A DNA stretch of 54,051 bases. Source: Cohnella thermotolerans DSM 17683 (GTDB lineage: Bacteria > Bacillota > Bacilli > Paenibacillales > Paenibacillaceae). The stretch lies in contig NZ_AUCP01000044.1 in assembly GCF_000429825.1 (NCBI RefSeq), positions 1-54,051 of the forward strand, read 5' to 3'. This document shows, piece by piece, positions 32,911 through 41,616 of this stretch (within the stretch, counting starts at the first letter, position 1; each line of letters starts with the position of its first letter). Under the pieces are notes generated by a model, which was given only the letters and a program-made list of their open reading frames with translations, had not been told where the DNA came from and did no database searches. The position numbers were made by a program, and so were the translations under genes.

Positions 32911-34239
32911 TTATTTTTGCTTCGCCGCGATATCCTGCCCCAGCTTGTTGATCTCGTTGTACGCGTCCTCGATCGAATTCTGCCCGAACATAACGGCTTC
33001 CATCGTCGTCTTGTAGAAGTCGACCCACTCCGTGAAGCCCGGGCCCGCCGGGTAGAACGGCATCGCCTTCGGCGAAGCGACTTCGGCCAGTTCCTTGCTG
33101 ATTTTGTCCTTTGGCTGAAGATTCGGCTCCAGCTCCTTGTAGATCGCCTCGTTGATCGGAATGCCTCGGGTCAGGCCGAGCGCCTTGCCGGCTTCGGGAT
33201 CGGTGATGAACCATTTGACGAATTTCTTCGCTTCGTCCTTATGCTTCGAGTTCGCGCTGACCCCCAGGAAGATCGTCGACTGCGCCCAGCCGCCGCCGGA
33301 AGGCCCGTTCGGCACGTTCACGACGGCCACCTTGCCCGGCATCAGCTGCTCCAGCGCCGAGACGGAGCCGACCGTCGCCCCGCGCGTCATCACTTTGCCG
33401 GACGCCATCGGGTCCGCCTGCGGATCGTTCTCGAGGAACGCGAGCGACATGTCGGGCGGAGGCAGCACTTTCTCCTGGCGCAGCTTGGACAGCTCCGTAT
33501 GGAATTTCACGAACAGCTCCTTGTCGAGATTGAACGTTTTGCCCCCGTCGGACATAATCGCCCCTTTGCCTTGCGACGCCTGATACCATTGGAACCAGTC
33601 CCACGCGTTCGCAGGATCGCCGATCGGGTACTTGTCGGCCGGCAGCTTCGCCTTCGCGTCGCGCGCCCACTGGAAGTACTCCTCCCATGTCCAGCCCTGC
33701 TTCGGCAGGGGAATGCCCGCCGCCTCCAGGTCGGCCTTGTTGTAAGCGAGCCCTTGCGCGTTGTGGCTGAGCGGAATGCCGTACAGCTTGCCGTCGATCT
33801 TGATGTTCTCGAGAATGTTGTCCGGCACGATGCCCTTGAGATCGACGTCCGACAAGTCCTCCATAATGCCGCGGGAGACGTAGTCCTGAATGTAGGCCGC
33901 GTCCATCTGCAGAATGTCCGGCACCGACTTGGAAGCCGCCAGCGTCGGCAGCTTCTGCCAATAGGCGTCCCAGGCCATATACTCCGGCTTGAACTTGACG
34001 TTCGGATTTTGCTTCGTATAAAGGTCCAGCGCCGCTTGCGTCGCCTGATGCCGCTCGTCGGGCCCCCACCATGTGATGCCGAGCTCGACCGTTTTGCCCC
34101 CGGACGCTTGCCCGTCGCCGCCGGAGTCCGGACTTGCCCCTCCGTTCGACGCGTTCCCTCCGTTGCCTCCGCCGCCGCACGCCGTGAAGACGAGCATGCA
34201 ACCAAGCAGCAGAGGCAGACCTTTGACCCACAATTTCAT
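32911..34239 (-). CDS. sugar ABC transporter substrate-binding lipoprotein (uronate locus)
   Basis: A 442-residue binding protein. The signal peptide has the lipobox VFTAC (C21), then a glycine-rich linker and a family-1 solute-binding fold (WWGPDERHQATQAALDLYTK, GWTWEEYFQWARDAK, IFLGVSANSKHKDEAKKFVK). It is the third gene of a leftward operon, permease-permease-binding protein, a less common order than binding protein first. The ligand is probably an oligosaccharide with uronic acid, judging from the neighbours. No ATPase is encoded here. Confidence 0.92.
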   Translation of the reverse strand: MKLWVKGLPLLLGCMLVFTACGGGGNGGNASNGGASPDSGGDGQASGGKTVELGITWWGPDERHQATQAALDLYTKQNPNVKFKPEYMAWDAYWQKLPTLAASKSVPDILQMDAAYIQDYVSRGIMEDLSDVDLKGIVPDNILENIKIDGKLYGIPLSHNAQGLAYNKADLEAAGIPLPKQGWTWEEYFQWARDAKAKLPADKYPIGDPANAWDWFQWYQASQGKGAIMSDGGKTFNLDKELFVKFHTELSKLRQEKVLPPPDMSLAFLENDPQADPMASGKVMTRGATVGSVSALEQLMPGKVAVVNVPNGPSGGGWAQSTIFLGVSANSKHKDEAKKFVKWFITDPEAGKALGLTRGIPINEAIYKELEPNLQPKDKISKELAEVASPKAMPFYPAGPGFTEWVDFYKTTMEAVMFGQNSIEDAYNEINKLGQDIAAKQK

Positions 34240-34273
34240 CCTTTCCTTCTCCCCTTTCGATGGAATGAATCGA

Positions 34274-35104
34274 TCAGCCTTTCATGCCCGTCGTCGCGAT
34301 GCCCTCGACGAAATGCTTCTGCGCGAAGAAGAAGATGACGACCGACGGAACGACCGAGAGCAGCGACATGGCGAGCAGCTTGCCCCAGGCGATTTCGAAC
34401 TGGTCGATGAACATCCGCAGCGCAAGACCGACCGTAAACTTCTCGACCGAGCTCAAATAGAGCACCTGCGCGAAGAAATCGTCCCAGCTCCAGACGAAGG
34501 TGAAAATCGCGACCGTTACGAGCGCCGGCTTGATGAGCGGAAGAATGATCCGTCCGAATATCCCGTACACGGAAGCTCCGTCGATCTTCGCCGCGTCGTC
34601 GAGATCGCGCGGAATGCCGCGGATGAACTGCGCGAGCAGGAAGATGAAGAACGCGCCGCCGCCGAAGAAGTGCGGCAATATAAGCGGAACATAGCTGTCG
34701 ACGAAGCCTAGCTTGTTGTACAGAATGTACTGCGGCACGATCGTCACCTGCCCCGGCAGCATGAGCGTCAGCAGCATGATCGAGAACCAGAAGCCGCGGA
34801 GCGGAAAGTTCAGACGCGCGAAGCCGAAGGCCACGGCCGCCGCCGTCAGCACGCCTCCGGCCAGATTGGCCGCTTCCATTAGCAGCGTATTGGCGAAGAA
34901 GTGGCCGAACGTGTAGTCGCTGGAGAACCGCCATCCTTCCGAATAGTTCTCCCATCTCGGAGTGGTGGGCCACAGCGTCGGAAGGCTGAGCTCCGCGGTG
35001 TCCTTCAAGGAAGCGCCGATCCACCAGATGACCGGGTACAACATGAGGAGCGAGAACAGGGTGAGAAACAGATGATGAAGCAGGCGCGAGGAGCGAATCG
35101 TCAT
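34274..35104 (-). CDS. sugar ABC transporter permease (MalG-like, uronate locus)
   Basis: A 276-residue membrane protein with six membrane segments and the EAA loop DDAAKIDGASVYGIFGRIIL. Start ATG 35104 overlaps the upstream permease stop (ATGA, 35101-35104), so the two are translationally coupled. The C-terminus KHFVEGIATTGMKG is typical of CUT1 permeases. Confidence 0.93.
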   Translation of the reverse strand: MTIRSSRLLHHLFLTLFSLLMLYPVIWWIGASLKDTAELSLPTLWPTTPRWENYSEGWRFSSDYTFGHFFANTLLMEAANLAGGVLTAAAVAFGFARLNFPLRGFWFSIMLLTLMLPGQVTIVPQYILYNKLGFVDSYVPLILPHFFGGGAFFIFLLAQFIRGIPRDLDDAAKIDGASVYGIFGRIILPLIKPALVTVAIFTFVWSWDDFFAQVLYLSSVEKFTVGLALRMFIDQFEIAWGKLLAMSLLSVVPSVVIFFFAQKHFVEGIATTGMKG

Positions 35105-36027
35105 TTTCCCTTCCCCCCGTCCGTTTCGTAGAACACCCAATAGCGGGATGCCAGGAAATTCAGCGCGGTCAGAACGGCGACGATGAGCAGCAGCACCCAC
35201 GCCAGTGCGGAGGCGTAGCCCATCTGGTAGTGCTTGAACGCTTTCTCGTACAGGAAGACGGCGTACACATAAGTCGATTGCATCGGACCGCCCCGCGGCG
35301 TAATGACGAAGGAGGCGGTAAACATCTGGAACGAGCCGATAATGCCGAGCACGAGATTGAAGAACATGACGGGAGAGAGCATAGGCAGCGTAATGTGGAA
35401 AAATTTGCGGATCGGATTGGCCCCGTCGACGGCGGCGGATTCGTACAGCTCTTGAGGAATTTGCTTCAGCCCGGCCAGGAAAATGACCATCGTCGAGCCG
35501 AACTGCCACGTGTTGAGCAGAATGAGCGTGCCGAGCGCCGTGTCCGGATTCGAGATCCAGCCGGTGCCCTCGATGCCGAACCAGGCAAGCACATGATTGA
35601 TGTAGCCGTCCTTGCCGAACATGTTCCGCCACAGCGCGGCGACGGCGATGCTGCCTCCGATCAGCGACGGGAAGTAGATCGCGGTCCGGTACGCGTTCAT
35701 CCCGCGCACGTTGCGGCTGAGCAGCATCGCGACGAGCAGCGAGAACAGCAGCTTGAGCGGCACGGAGAACAGAACGAACGCGAACGTGACGCTAAGCGAC
35801 TTCTCGAACGTCGGGTCGCCGCCGAACATTTTCGCATAGTTGGCCGTTCCGACCCAGACCGGCTCGCTGAGCAGCGAATAATCGGTGAAGGACAAATAGA
35901 ACGATTGCCCGATCGGCCACAGCGTCAGCAGCAGAAATCCGATCAGCCAGGGCGAGATGAAGACATAGCCGGCCCAATCGTATCGCTTGCCGCGCCTCGC
36001 CGCCGCTCCCGCGCTTGCCAGCGGCAC
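35101..36027 (-). CDS. sugar ABC transporter permease (MalF-like, uronate locus)
   Basis: A 308-residue membrane protein with six membrane segments and the EAA loop YESAAVDGANPIRKFFHITL. The only in-frame start is GTG 36027, which lacks a clear ribosome-binding site. A strong AAGGAAAGGGGG sequence about 50 bases further upstream is followed by an ATG that stops at once in another frame, so the true start is uncertain. It is the first gene of the operon, behind a cre site and a long inverted repeat. Confidence 0.88.
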   Translation of the reverse strand: MPLASAGAAARRGKRYDWAGYVFISPWLIGFLLLTLWPIGQSFYLSFTDYSLLSEPVWVGTANYAKMFGGDPTFEKSLSVTFAFVLFSVPLKLLFSLLVAMLLSRNVRGMNAYRTAIYFPSLIGGSIAVAALWRNMFGKDGYINHVLAWFGIEGTGWISNPDTALGTLILLNTWQFGSTMVIFLAGLKQIPQELYESAAVDGANPIRKFFHITLPMLSPVMFFNLVLGIIGSFQMFTASFVITPRGGPMQSTYVYAVFLYEKAFKHYQMGYASALAWVLLLIVAVLTALNFLASRYWVFYETDGGKGK

Positions 36028-36114
36028 GGCGGCCGTACCGGCGTCTGTCCGATTTACCCCATGCGCCTCGGCCCCCTTTCCTTATTTGGTTTTGAAGCAT
36101 GGCAATAAAATAAC

Positions 36115-36128
36115 ATTAAGCGCTTTCA
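36115..36128 (-). promoter_or_regulatory. probable CcpA cre site
   Basis: On the minus strand TGAAAGCGCTTAAT, close to the CcpA operator consensus TGNAARCGNWWWCA, 88 bases upstream of the first permease. It suggests repression of the transporter operon by preferred sugars. Confidence 0.7.
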
Positions 36129-36150
36129 CGTTTTAAGGAGAAAAATTTAT

Positions 36151-36190
36151 GATTTTGTTTGTTTTTTTCGCAAAATAATCAAACAAAATC
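36151..36190. promoter_or_regulatory. 40-base inverted repeat in the divergent promoter region
   Basis: Perfect 11-bp arms GATTTTGTTTG (36151-36161) and CAAACAAAATC (36180-36190) around an 18-base AT-rich spacer, midway between the divergent transporter and SDR operons. It is a plausible operator for one of the locus regulators (GntR at 41617 or AraC at 40294) controlling both directions. Confidence 0.6.
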
Positions 36191-36281
36191 GTAAATTTAC
36201 CGCATCGCCGCCTCCCTTCGGCCGTCGGTATGATGTACATGCGATCAGAAGCGGCCCTATCGGGAAAAAGGAGGATCGATC

Positions 36282-37082
36282 TTGAGGCTCACTGACAAAG
36301 TCGTTTGGATTACCGATGCCGACAGTCCGAGCGGCCAAGCGCTCCTGCTTCGGATGGCGGCGGAAGGCGCTTCGCTGCTGCTAAGCAGCGCTTCGGGCGG
36401 CAAGGGGATCGAGGCGCAGCTCGCGCGGGTTCGGCAAGCGGGAACGAAGGCGTTCGTCGCCGCCGCAGACCTGACCCGGAGCTCCGAGACGGAGCGGATG
36501 CTGGACGAGGCTGCGCGGGAGCTCGGTCCCGTCGATGTGCTGGTGCACAACGGCAACCGCGTTGTACCGATCTCCGTCGAGTCCGGCGAGGAGACGGCGT
36601 TCCTGGACGTGATGAACGCGAACGCGAAGACGGCGTTCGTCTGCGCGAAGGCGGCGGGCAAACGGATGGAGGCCAGACGGTCGGGCAAAATCGTCTTCGT
36701 CGGCTCCATTCATGCCGAGAAGCCGACGGGCTCCTCCTTCGCGTACAGCGCGTCCAAAGCCGCCGTCAAAATGCTCGCGCGCGAAGCGTCCGTCGTGCTG
36801 GGGCGTCACGGAATCAGCGTTCACTCGATCGAATTCGGCCCGGTCGAAGGCGACGACGAGACGTTCCGCAGCGAGCTGTCGCTGCTGTACGATTCGTACC
36901 GCTACAAAGTGCCGAGCGGCGTCCTCGGCACGCACGAGGATCTGGCGGAGCTCGTAACGTTCCTCTCATCGGACGACGCGCGCTACCTGAACGGAGCGGA
37001 CATTCGGATGGACGGCGGCTTCCTGATGCACTACCTGGACTTCAAAACGAACAAGCCGCAAACCGCCGGAGACGCATCATGA
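36282..37082 (+). CDS. SDR-family protein with degraded nucleotide-binding motif
   Basis: A 266-residue short-chain dehydrogenase/reductase relative. The catalytic region is intact (VFVGSIHAEKP, then YSASK with Tyr-x3-Lys). The N-terminal TGxxxGxG motif, however, reads TDADSPSG, so two of three glycines are gone, and NNAG is replaced by HNGN. It may bind NAD(P) poorly, use another ligand, or be a non-catalytic partner of the canonical SDR that follows with an ATGA overlap. The two resemble each other over the catalytic region, so it looks like a diverged duplicate. The start is TTG 36282 behind AAAAAGGAGG. First gene of the rightward operon. Confidence 0.88.
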   Translation: MRLTDKVVWITDADSPSGQALLLRMAAEGASLLLSSASGGKGIEAQLARVRQAGTKAFVAAADLTRSSETERMLDEAARELGPVDVLVHNGNRVVPISVESGEETAFLDVMNANAKTAFVCAKAAGKRMEARRSGKIVFVGSIHAEKPTGSSFAYSASKAAVKMLAREASVVLGRHGISVHSIEFGPVEGDDETFRSELSLLYDSYRYKVPSGVLGTHEDLAELVTFLSSDDARYLNGADIRMDGGFLMHYLDFKTNKPQTAGDAS

Positions 37083-37861
37083 GCCTCGCGGGGAAGGTCG
37101 CGCTCGTAACCGGCGCCGGAACGGGCATCGGCCAGGGCGTTGCCGTCGGTCTTGCGGAACGCGGAGCGAAGGTTGCCGTCTCCTATCACGCCAGCGCCTC
37201 GGGCGCCATGGAGACGGTGCGGCGAATCGAGGAGCTGGGCGGCGAAGCGATCATCGTTCGGGCCGACGTGGCCGTCAAGGCGGAGATCGACGCGATGGCG
37301 CGGGAGGTCGAGCGGCATTTCGGCGGCGTCGACATTCTCGTGAACAATGCCGCCCTGCAGCTCAACTACAATTTCGAGCACGACGACGACAGCTACGACC
37401 GGCAGATGAACGTCAACTTGAAAGGCTACTGGCAATGCATGCAAGCCGTCATCCCGTCCATGAAAGCGAGAGGCTCCGGGCGCATCGTCAACATCTCGTC
37501 CGTTCACGCCAAGCGGCCGACCGATTTCGATACCGTCTACGCGATGACGAAGGGCGGCATCAAAATGCTCACCCGGGAGGCCGCGATCGAGCTGGGCAAG
37601 TACGGCATTACGGTCAACGCGATCGAGCCGGGCGCGGTGAACGTCGGCAGGCAAGGAACGAAGGAGACGAGGCCGTTCGTTCCGCCGGAGCTGGCCGAGC
37701 GGGCCAGGCGCGAGAAGCGCGACGTCCGCTGGAAATTTCCCCTCGGCCGGGTCGGTTTGCCGTCGGACGTGGCGAGTCTGGTCGCCTACATCGTTTCCGA
37801 CGAGGCGGTCTTTCTGACCGGAGCCGCCATCCGGCTCGATGGCGGGAGCATGCTTCTGTAA
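37079..37861 (+). CDS. SDR-family oxidoreductase (canonical)
   Basis: A 260-residue classical SDR. NAD(P)-binding LVTGAGTGIGQG (residues 9-20), LVNNAALQ, catalytic NISSVHAKRP and YAMTK, and a C-terminal FLTGAAIRLDGGSMLL all fit the family. ATG 37079 overlaps the stop of the preceding SDR. It is likely a sugar or sugar-acid dehydrogenase (for example fructuronate-, gluconate- or keto-deoxy-acid-type), judging from the enolase-superfamily and RraA-like genes downstream. The exact substrate is unknown. Confidence 0.9.
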   Translation: MSLAGKVALVTGAGTGIGQGVAVGLAERGAKVAVSYHASASGAMETVRRIEELGGEAIIVRADVAVKAEIDAMAREVERHFGGVDILVNNAALQLNYNFEHDDDSYDRQMNVNLKGYWQCMQAVIPSMKARGSGRIVNISSVHAKRPTDFDTVYAMTKGGIKMLTREAAIELGKYGITVNAIEPGAVNVGRQGTKETRPFVPPELAERARREKRDVRWKFPLGRVGLPSDVASLVAYIVSDEAVFLTGAAIRLDGGSMLL

Positions 37862-37891
37862 GCCAATAACGCGAGCAAAGGAGTTCGAGCC

Positions 37892-39280
37892 ATGTCGAGT
37901 CCAGAGACTTATGAGAGCACGCTGGCCCATGTGAACACGCATTCGAGCCCGTCGGAGCTGCGGATTACCGACATCCGCTTCGCGGACATCGCCGGGGCGC
38001 CCATGCATTGCAGCCTGATCAAGGTCTACACGAACCAGGGGCTGGTCGGCTTCGGGGAAGTGCGCGACGGCGCGGACAAACAGTACGCCCTCATGCTCAA
38101 GAGCCGCCTGCTCGGCGAGAATCCGTGCCGCATCGACAAGCTGTTCCGGCGCATCAAGCAGTTCGGCGGCCATGCGCGCCAAGGAGGCGGCGTCAGCGGC
38201 ATCGAGATCGCGCTTTGGGATTTGGCCGGCAAGGCGTACAACATCCCGATCCATCAGATGCTGGGCGGCAAGTTCCGCGACCGCATCCGGATGTATTGCG
38301 ATACCGACGTCGGCGGCAAAGACACGGGGACGCACATGGGGCTAGCCCTGAAGGAGCGGATGAACAAAGGCTTTACGTTTCTGAAAATGGACCTCGGCAT
38401 CAATCAGATCATTCACGAGCCCGGCACGTTGAGCGCGCCTCTCGGCTTTCTGGAGGAGATGCGGTCGCTCTCGAGAGCGTGGTACGAAGGCCAGCGCAGC
38501 GGCGGCCTGAGCGAGTGGGAGCTGCGGCAAGCGCGCAGCCGGCTTTACGACATTTACAACGTCGCCCATCCGTTCACGGGCATTCATGTGACGGAGAAAG
38601 GGCTCGACATGCTGGAGCAATACGTCGAGGAAGTGCGGGCCGTCATCGGCTACGAAGTGCCGCTCGCCATCGACCATTTCGGCCATATCGGCGTCGAGGA
38701 CTGCATCAAGCTCGGGCGGCGGATCGACAAGTTCAACCTGGCCTGGATGGAAGACATGATTCCTTGGCAGTACACGGAGCAGTACGTGCGGCTGGCGCGG
38801 TCGGTGACGACCCCGATCTGCACGGGCGAGGATATTTACCTGAAGGAAAATTTCCGCCCCTTGCTCGCCTCCGGCGGCGTCTCGGTCATCCATCCGGACG
38901 TGCTGACCGCGGGCGGTATTCTCGAGACGAAAAAAATCGGCGACATGGCGCAGGAATACGGCGTCGCGATGGCGATCCATATGGCGGAAAGCCCTATCGC
39001 CTGCCTGGCGGCCGTTCACGCCGCCGCCGCGACGGAAAACTTCCTCGCGCTGGAATACCATTCCGTCGACGTCGACTGGTGGGACGATCTCATCGTCTCC
39101 AAGCTGCCGAAGCCGCTCGTCTCGAACGGCTACATCGCCGTGCCGGACGCCCCGGGCCTCGGCATCGAAGCGCTGAACGACGAAGTGATCGCGCAGCATC
39201 TGCACCCGCGCATTCCCGGCTTGTGGGAAGCGACCGACGATTGGAACGATTATTGGGGCAACGACCGCCTGTGGAGCTGA
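37892..39280 (+). CDS. enolase-superfamily sugar-acid dehydratase (mandelate-racemase-like)
   Basis: A 462-residue enzyme of the enolase superfamily, which dehydrates or epimerises sugar acids by proton abstraction next to the carboxylate. The C-terminal barrel has K165 in LKMDLG, metal ligands D261 (AIDHFG), E287 (MEDMI) and E313 (GEDIY) and the general-base histidine H363 (AIHM). The N-terminal capping domain carries GQ-like substrate loops. It is larger than usual (about 400): an extra segment of roughly 60 residues sits at about 172-235, between the KxD motif and the first metal ligand. Start ATG 37892 follows AAAGGAG. The operon suggests a uronate- or aldonate-derived substrate. Confidence 0.9.
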   Translation: MSSPETYESTLAHVNTHSSPSELRITDIRFADIAGAPMHCSLIKVYTNQGLVGFGEVRDGADKQYALMLKSRLLGENPCRIDKLFRRIKQFGGHARQGGGVSGIEIALWDLAGKAYNIPIHQMLGGKFRDRIRMYCDTDVGGKDTGTHMGLALKERMNKGFTFLKMDLGINQIIHEPGTLSAPLGFLEEMRSLSRAWYEGQRSGGLSEWELRQARSRLYDIYNVAHPFTGIHVTEKGLDMLEQYVEEVRAVIGYEVPLAIDHFGHIGVEDCIKLGRRIDKFNLAWMEDMIPWQYTEQYVRLARSVTTPICTGEDIYLKENFRPLLASGGVSVIHPDVLTAGGILETKKIGDMAQEYGVAMAIHMAESPIACLAAVHAAAATENFLALEYHSVDVDWWDDLIVSKLPKPLVSNGYIAVPDAPGLGIEALNDEVIAQHLHPRIPGLWEATDDWNDYWGNDRLWS

Positions 39281-39332
39281 CGGAAGGGCGGATCGCGGCA
39301 ACCAACCATCCAAGATGAAAGGGGATAGCCGG

Positions 39333-40241
39333 ATGAAATTCGACCATGCGGAAGACATCGTGCAGCTTACGCCGTTGTGGGAGGGCGAACGGTTCGCGAA
39401 CGGCCGGCCGAAGGTGCCCGCCGACATTTTGCGCCGGATGCGCAACATTACGCTGGAGGAAGCCTGGGGGCCGCTGTGGAACCGGGGCTATACGAACCAG
39501 TTCGAAGGCGACTTCAAGGTCGTCCATCCGAACAAGGTAATGGTCGGGCGCGCCGTGACCGCCGTCATGGTTCCGAAGCGGCCGGATTTGCACGACACGC
39601 TGATGAAGTACGGCCACGAGGAGGAAGGGCGGCGAGGCTTTTTCAACCAGTGGGTCATCGACTCGATCGGCGAGGACGACGTCGTTGTCGTCGATATGTT
39701 CGATAAAATTTTCCAGGGAACGTACGTCGGCGGCAACCTCTCCACCGCCATCTCCACCCGCACGAAGCGGGGCGGCGCGGTCATCTGGGGCGGTGTGCGC
39801 GACCTGCAGCAGATCGTCTCCATCGAGAACATCAACGTTTACTACCGAGGCAGCGACCCGACGGCGATCGCCGACTGCACGATGGTCGGCATGAACGTGC
39901 CGGCCCGCATCGGCCGGGCCGTCTGCCTGCCCGGCGACGTCGTGCTCGGCACGCCGTCCGGCGTCATCTTCATTCCGCCGCATCTGGCCGAGCTGACCGT
40001 CGTGCAGGCCGAGAAAGCCCAGGTGCGCGACGTCTTCGGCTTTATCCGCCTGAAGGAAGGCGTCTACACGACGGCGCAGATCGACGCGTCTTGGACGGTG
40101 CCTCTGTGGGAGGACTTCCTCGGCTGGTTCGGCAGCGCCCCGGAGGCGGCCGGCTACCGCCACCTCACTTGGGAGGGCGAGCTCGAGGAAGCGCGCAAGG
40201 CCGCCCTTCGCGGGCCTTCGGGCGACGACGTGCGGCTTTAA
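39333..40241 (+). CDS. RraA-like protein, possible keto-acid aldolase
   Basis: A 302-residue protein with a RraA/HMG-aldolase-type core (VVVDMFDKIFQGTYVGGNLS, ISTRTKRGGAVIWGGVRDLQ, PGDVVLGTPSGVIFIPP). Relatives include class II 4-hydroxy-4-methyl-2-oxoglutarate aldolases, which cleave keto acids with a divalent metal. N- and C-terminal extensions (about 50 and 80 residues) make it longer than classical RraA (160-230). As the last gene after two SDRs and a sugar-acid dehydratase, it plausibly cleaves the keto-deoxy acid they form. ATG 39333 follows AAAGGGG. Confidence 0.85.
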   Translation: MKFDHAEDIVQLTPLWEGERFANGRPKVPADILRRMRNITLEEAWGPLWNRGYTNQFEGDFKVVHPNKVMVGRAVTAVMVPKRPDLHDTLMKYGHEEEGRRGFFNQWVIDSIGEDDVVVVDMFDKIFQGTYVGGNLSTAISTRTKRGGAVIWGGVRDLQQIVSIENINVYYRGSDPTAIADCTMVGMNVPARIGRAVCLPGDVVLGTPSGVIFIPPHLAELTVVQAEKAQVRDVFGFIRLKEGVYTTAQIDASWTVPLWEDFLGWFGSAPEAAGYRHLTWEGELEEARKAALRGPSGDDVRL

Positions 40242-40269
40242 GCCGGGCCGCGCTTACCTGAGATGGGCA

Positions 40270-40294
40270 AAGAGAGGAACCCAGTTCCTCTCTT
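40270..40294. terminator. perfect hairpin between convergent genes, identical to 13248
   Basis: Arms AAGAGAGGAAC / GTTCCTCTCTT with a CCA loop, exactly the same 25 bases as at 13248-13272. It lies between the RraA-like gene (+) and an AraC gene (-), touching the AraC stop codon. Confidence 0.65.
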
Positions 40295-41472
40295 CACTTC
40301 GCCGCCGATTCCCGGTATTCGCTCGGCGACAGCCCGACCTTCTTCTTGAAAATCTGGCTGAAATACCGCGAATCCTTGTAGCCTACCTTTTCCGCCACCT
40401 CGTAATTTTTCAGATGGGTGCCCTTCAGCATATCCTTCGCCTTCTCGATCCGGATGTCCGTCAGCTGCTCGATGAACGTCTTGCCCGTGCTGCTCTTGAA
40501 CAGCGAGCTCAAATAGGTCGGCGTCATATGCACCTTGCGCGCCGTATTGTGAAGCGTGGCGACCTCGAAGTCCTGCTTCAAGTATTCGATCGTTTTTTGA
40601 ATAATGACGCGGCGGTTTTCCGCATGGCCGGGCAGCAGTCGTTCCCGCAGCCTCTCGAGCTGCTCGCATACGTACGCCTTCATCTCGTGAAGCGTTTCCA
40701 TCTTGACGATCGGCAAAATGTCGCACCCTTTATACCCTCTGTATGCGCTTTCCTCTTGAAGCTCGGCAACCCCTCGCTTCTCCAGGCCGATGAGCAGGCG
40801 TATCGTCATCTCGTCGACATTTTGCCGGTCCAACGGCCCGTCTTGCAGCAGAAAATCGTAAAAATCTTCCACCGCCTCCCCGATGCCCGCACGCCCCTCG
40901 CCGCTCCGGATTCGCTCGAACAGCTCCCGTTCCTTGGCGATCGGATACTCGCCCAGCCGCCGGTAGCTGCCCAGCTCGTTGTAATAGACGACTTTCCCGA
41001 CGCCTTTATAGAAGCGGTCTTCCAACGCCCGCAGCGCTTGACGGTAGGAGACGTGCACGTCGGGCAGCTTGCCGCAGGGCAGCCCCACGCCGAAGCTGAT
41101 CGGACGGGCGAACCGCCCGCTCAGCCGGGCATGGATCCGTTCCAGCGCGTCCTTGGACACCCACGAGAACAGCAGGCCGACCCGGCCTTCTTCGTCGAGG
41201 AACACGTCGCATTCCTCCGCCGCCGCCTCCTGCAAGTAGTCGCCGATTTGCTCCGCGTACTTGCGTCTCTCCCGTTCGCCGGCGAAGGCGCCGGACGGCT
41301 CGATGACGGCCAGCGTCGGAAAAGCGAAGGACATATGCACGCGCAAATCGTTCAGCCGCTCCTTGGGCAACGACGCGCTTCCTTCCTCTTCGGACACCAG
41401 CTCCGTCAGCAGCCGGTTCCGGACCAGCGTCAGAATGACATCGTCCTTGTACAACAGTTCGCTAACCTGCAT
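40294..41472 (-). CDS. AraC-family regulator, YesN-like without receiver
   Basis: A 392-residue regulator. The N-terminal 270 residues contain a linker-type domain like that of YesN proteins (ISFGVGLPCGKLPDVHVSYR, QALRALEDRFYKGVGKVVYY) but no receiver with a phospho-acceptor aspartate. Two helix-turn-helix motifs close it (about 295-390, RYFSQIFKKKVGLSPSEYRE). It may respond to a ligand or protein instead of phosphorylation. It is convergent with the SDR/enolase operon and probably its regulator. A TATAAT -10 box and an ATTATCGATAAT palindrome lie 85-105 bases upstream. Confidence 0.88.
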   Translation of the reverse strand: MQVSELLYKDDVILTLVRNRLLTELVSEEEGSASLPKERLNDLRVHMSFAFPTLAVIEPSGAFAGERERRKYAEQIGDYLQEAAAEECDVFLDEEGRVGLLFSWVSKDALERIHARLSGRFARPISFGVGLPCGKLPDVHVSYRQALRALEDRFYKGVGKVVYYNELGSYRRLGEYPIAKERELFERIRSGEGRAGIGEAVEDFYDFLLQDGPLDRQNVDEMTIRLLIGLEKRGVAELQEESAYRGYKGCDILPIVKMETLHEMKAYVCEQLERLRERLLPGHAENRRVIIQKTIEYLKQDFEVATLHNTARKVHMTPTYLSSLFKSSTGKTFIEQLTDIRIEKAKDMLKGTHLKNYEVAEKVGYKDSRYFSQIFKKKVGLSPSEYRESAAK

Positions 41473-41555
41473 GCTTCATTTCCCCTATTCGCAAAAATGA
41501 AAATCGAGGATGCATCGCATGAGTCTAAGCCGAGCCGATTGCCGCAATTTTATCG

Positions 41556-41577
41556 ATTATCGATAATCCATATTATA
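41556..41577 (-). promoter_or_regulatory. -10 box and ATTATCGATAAT palindrome upstream of the AraC gene
   Basis: On the minus strand TATAAT (41577-41572) is followed 4 bases later by a perfect 12-bp palindrome ATTATCGATAAT (41567-41556), where transcription would begin. This is a typical operator position for a repressor such as the GntR protein encoded just upstream. No good -35 box was seen. Confidence 0.5.
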
Positions 41578-41616
41578 CGAGAGCGCCGCCCGTTTGAACA
41601 CGGACTTTTTTACCCT

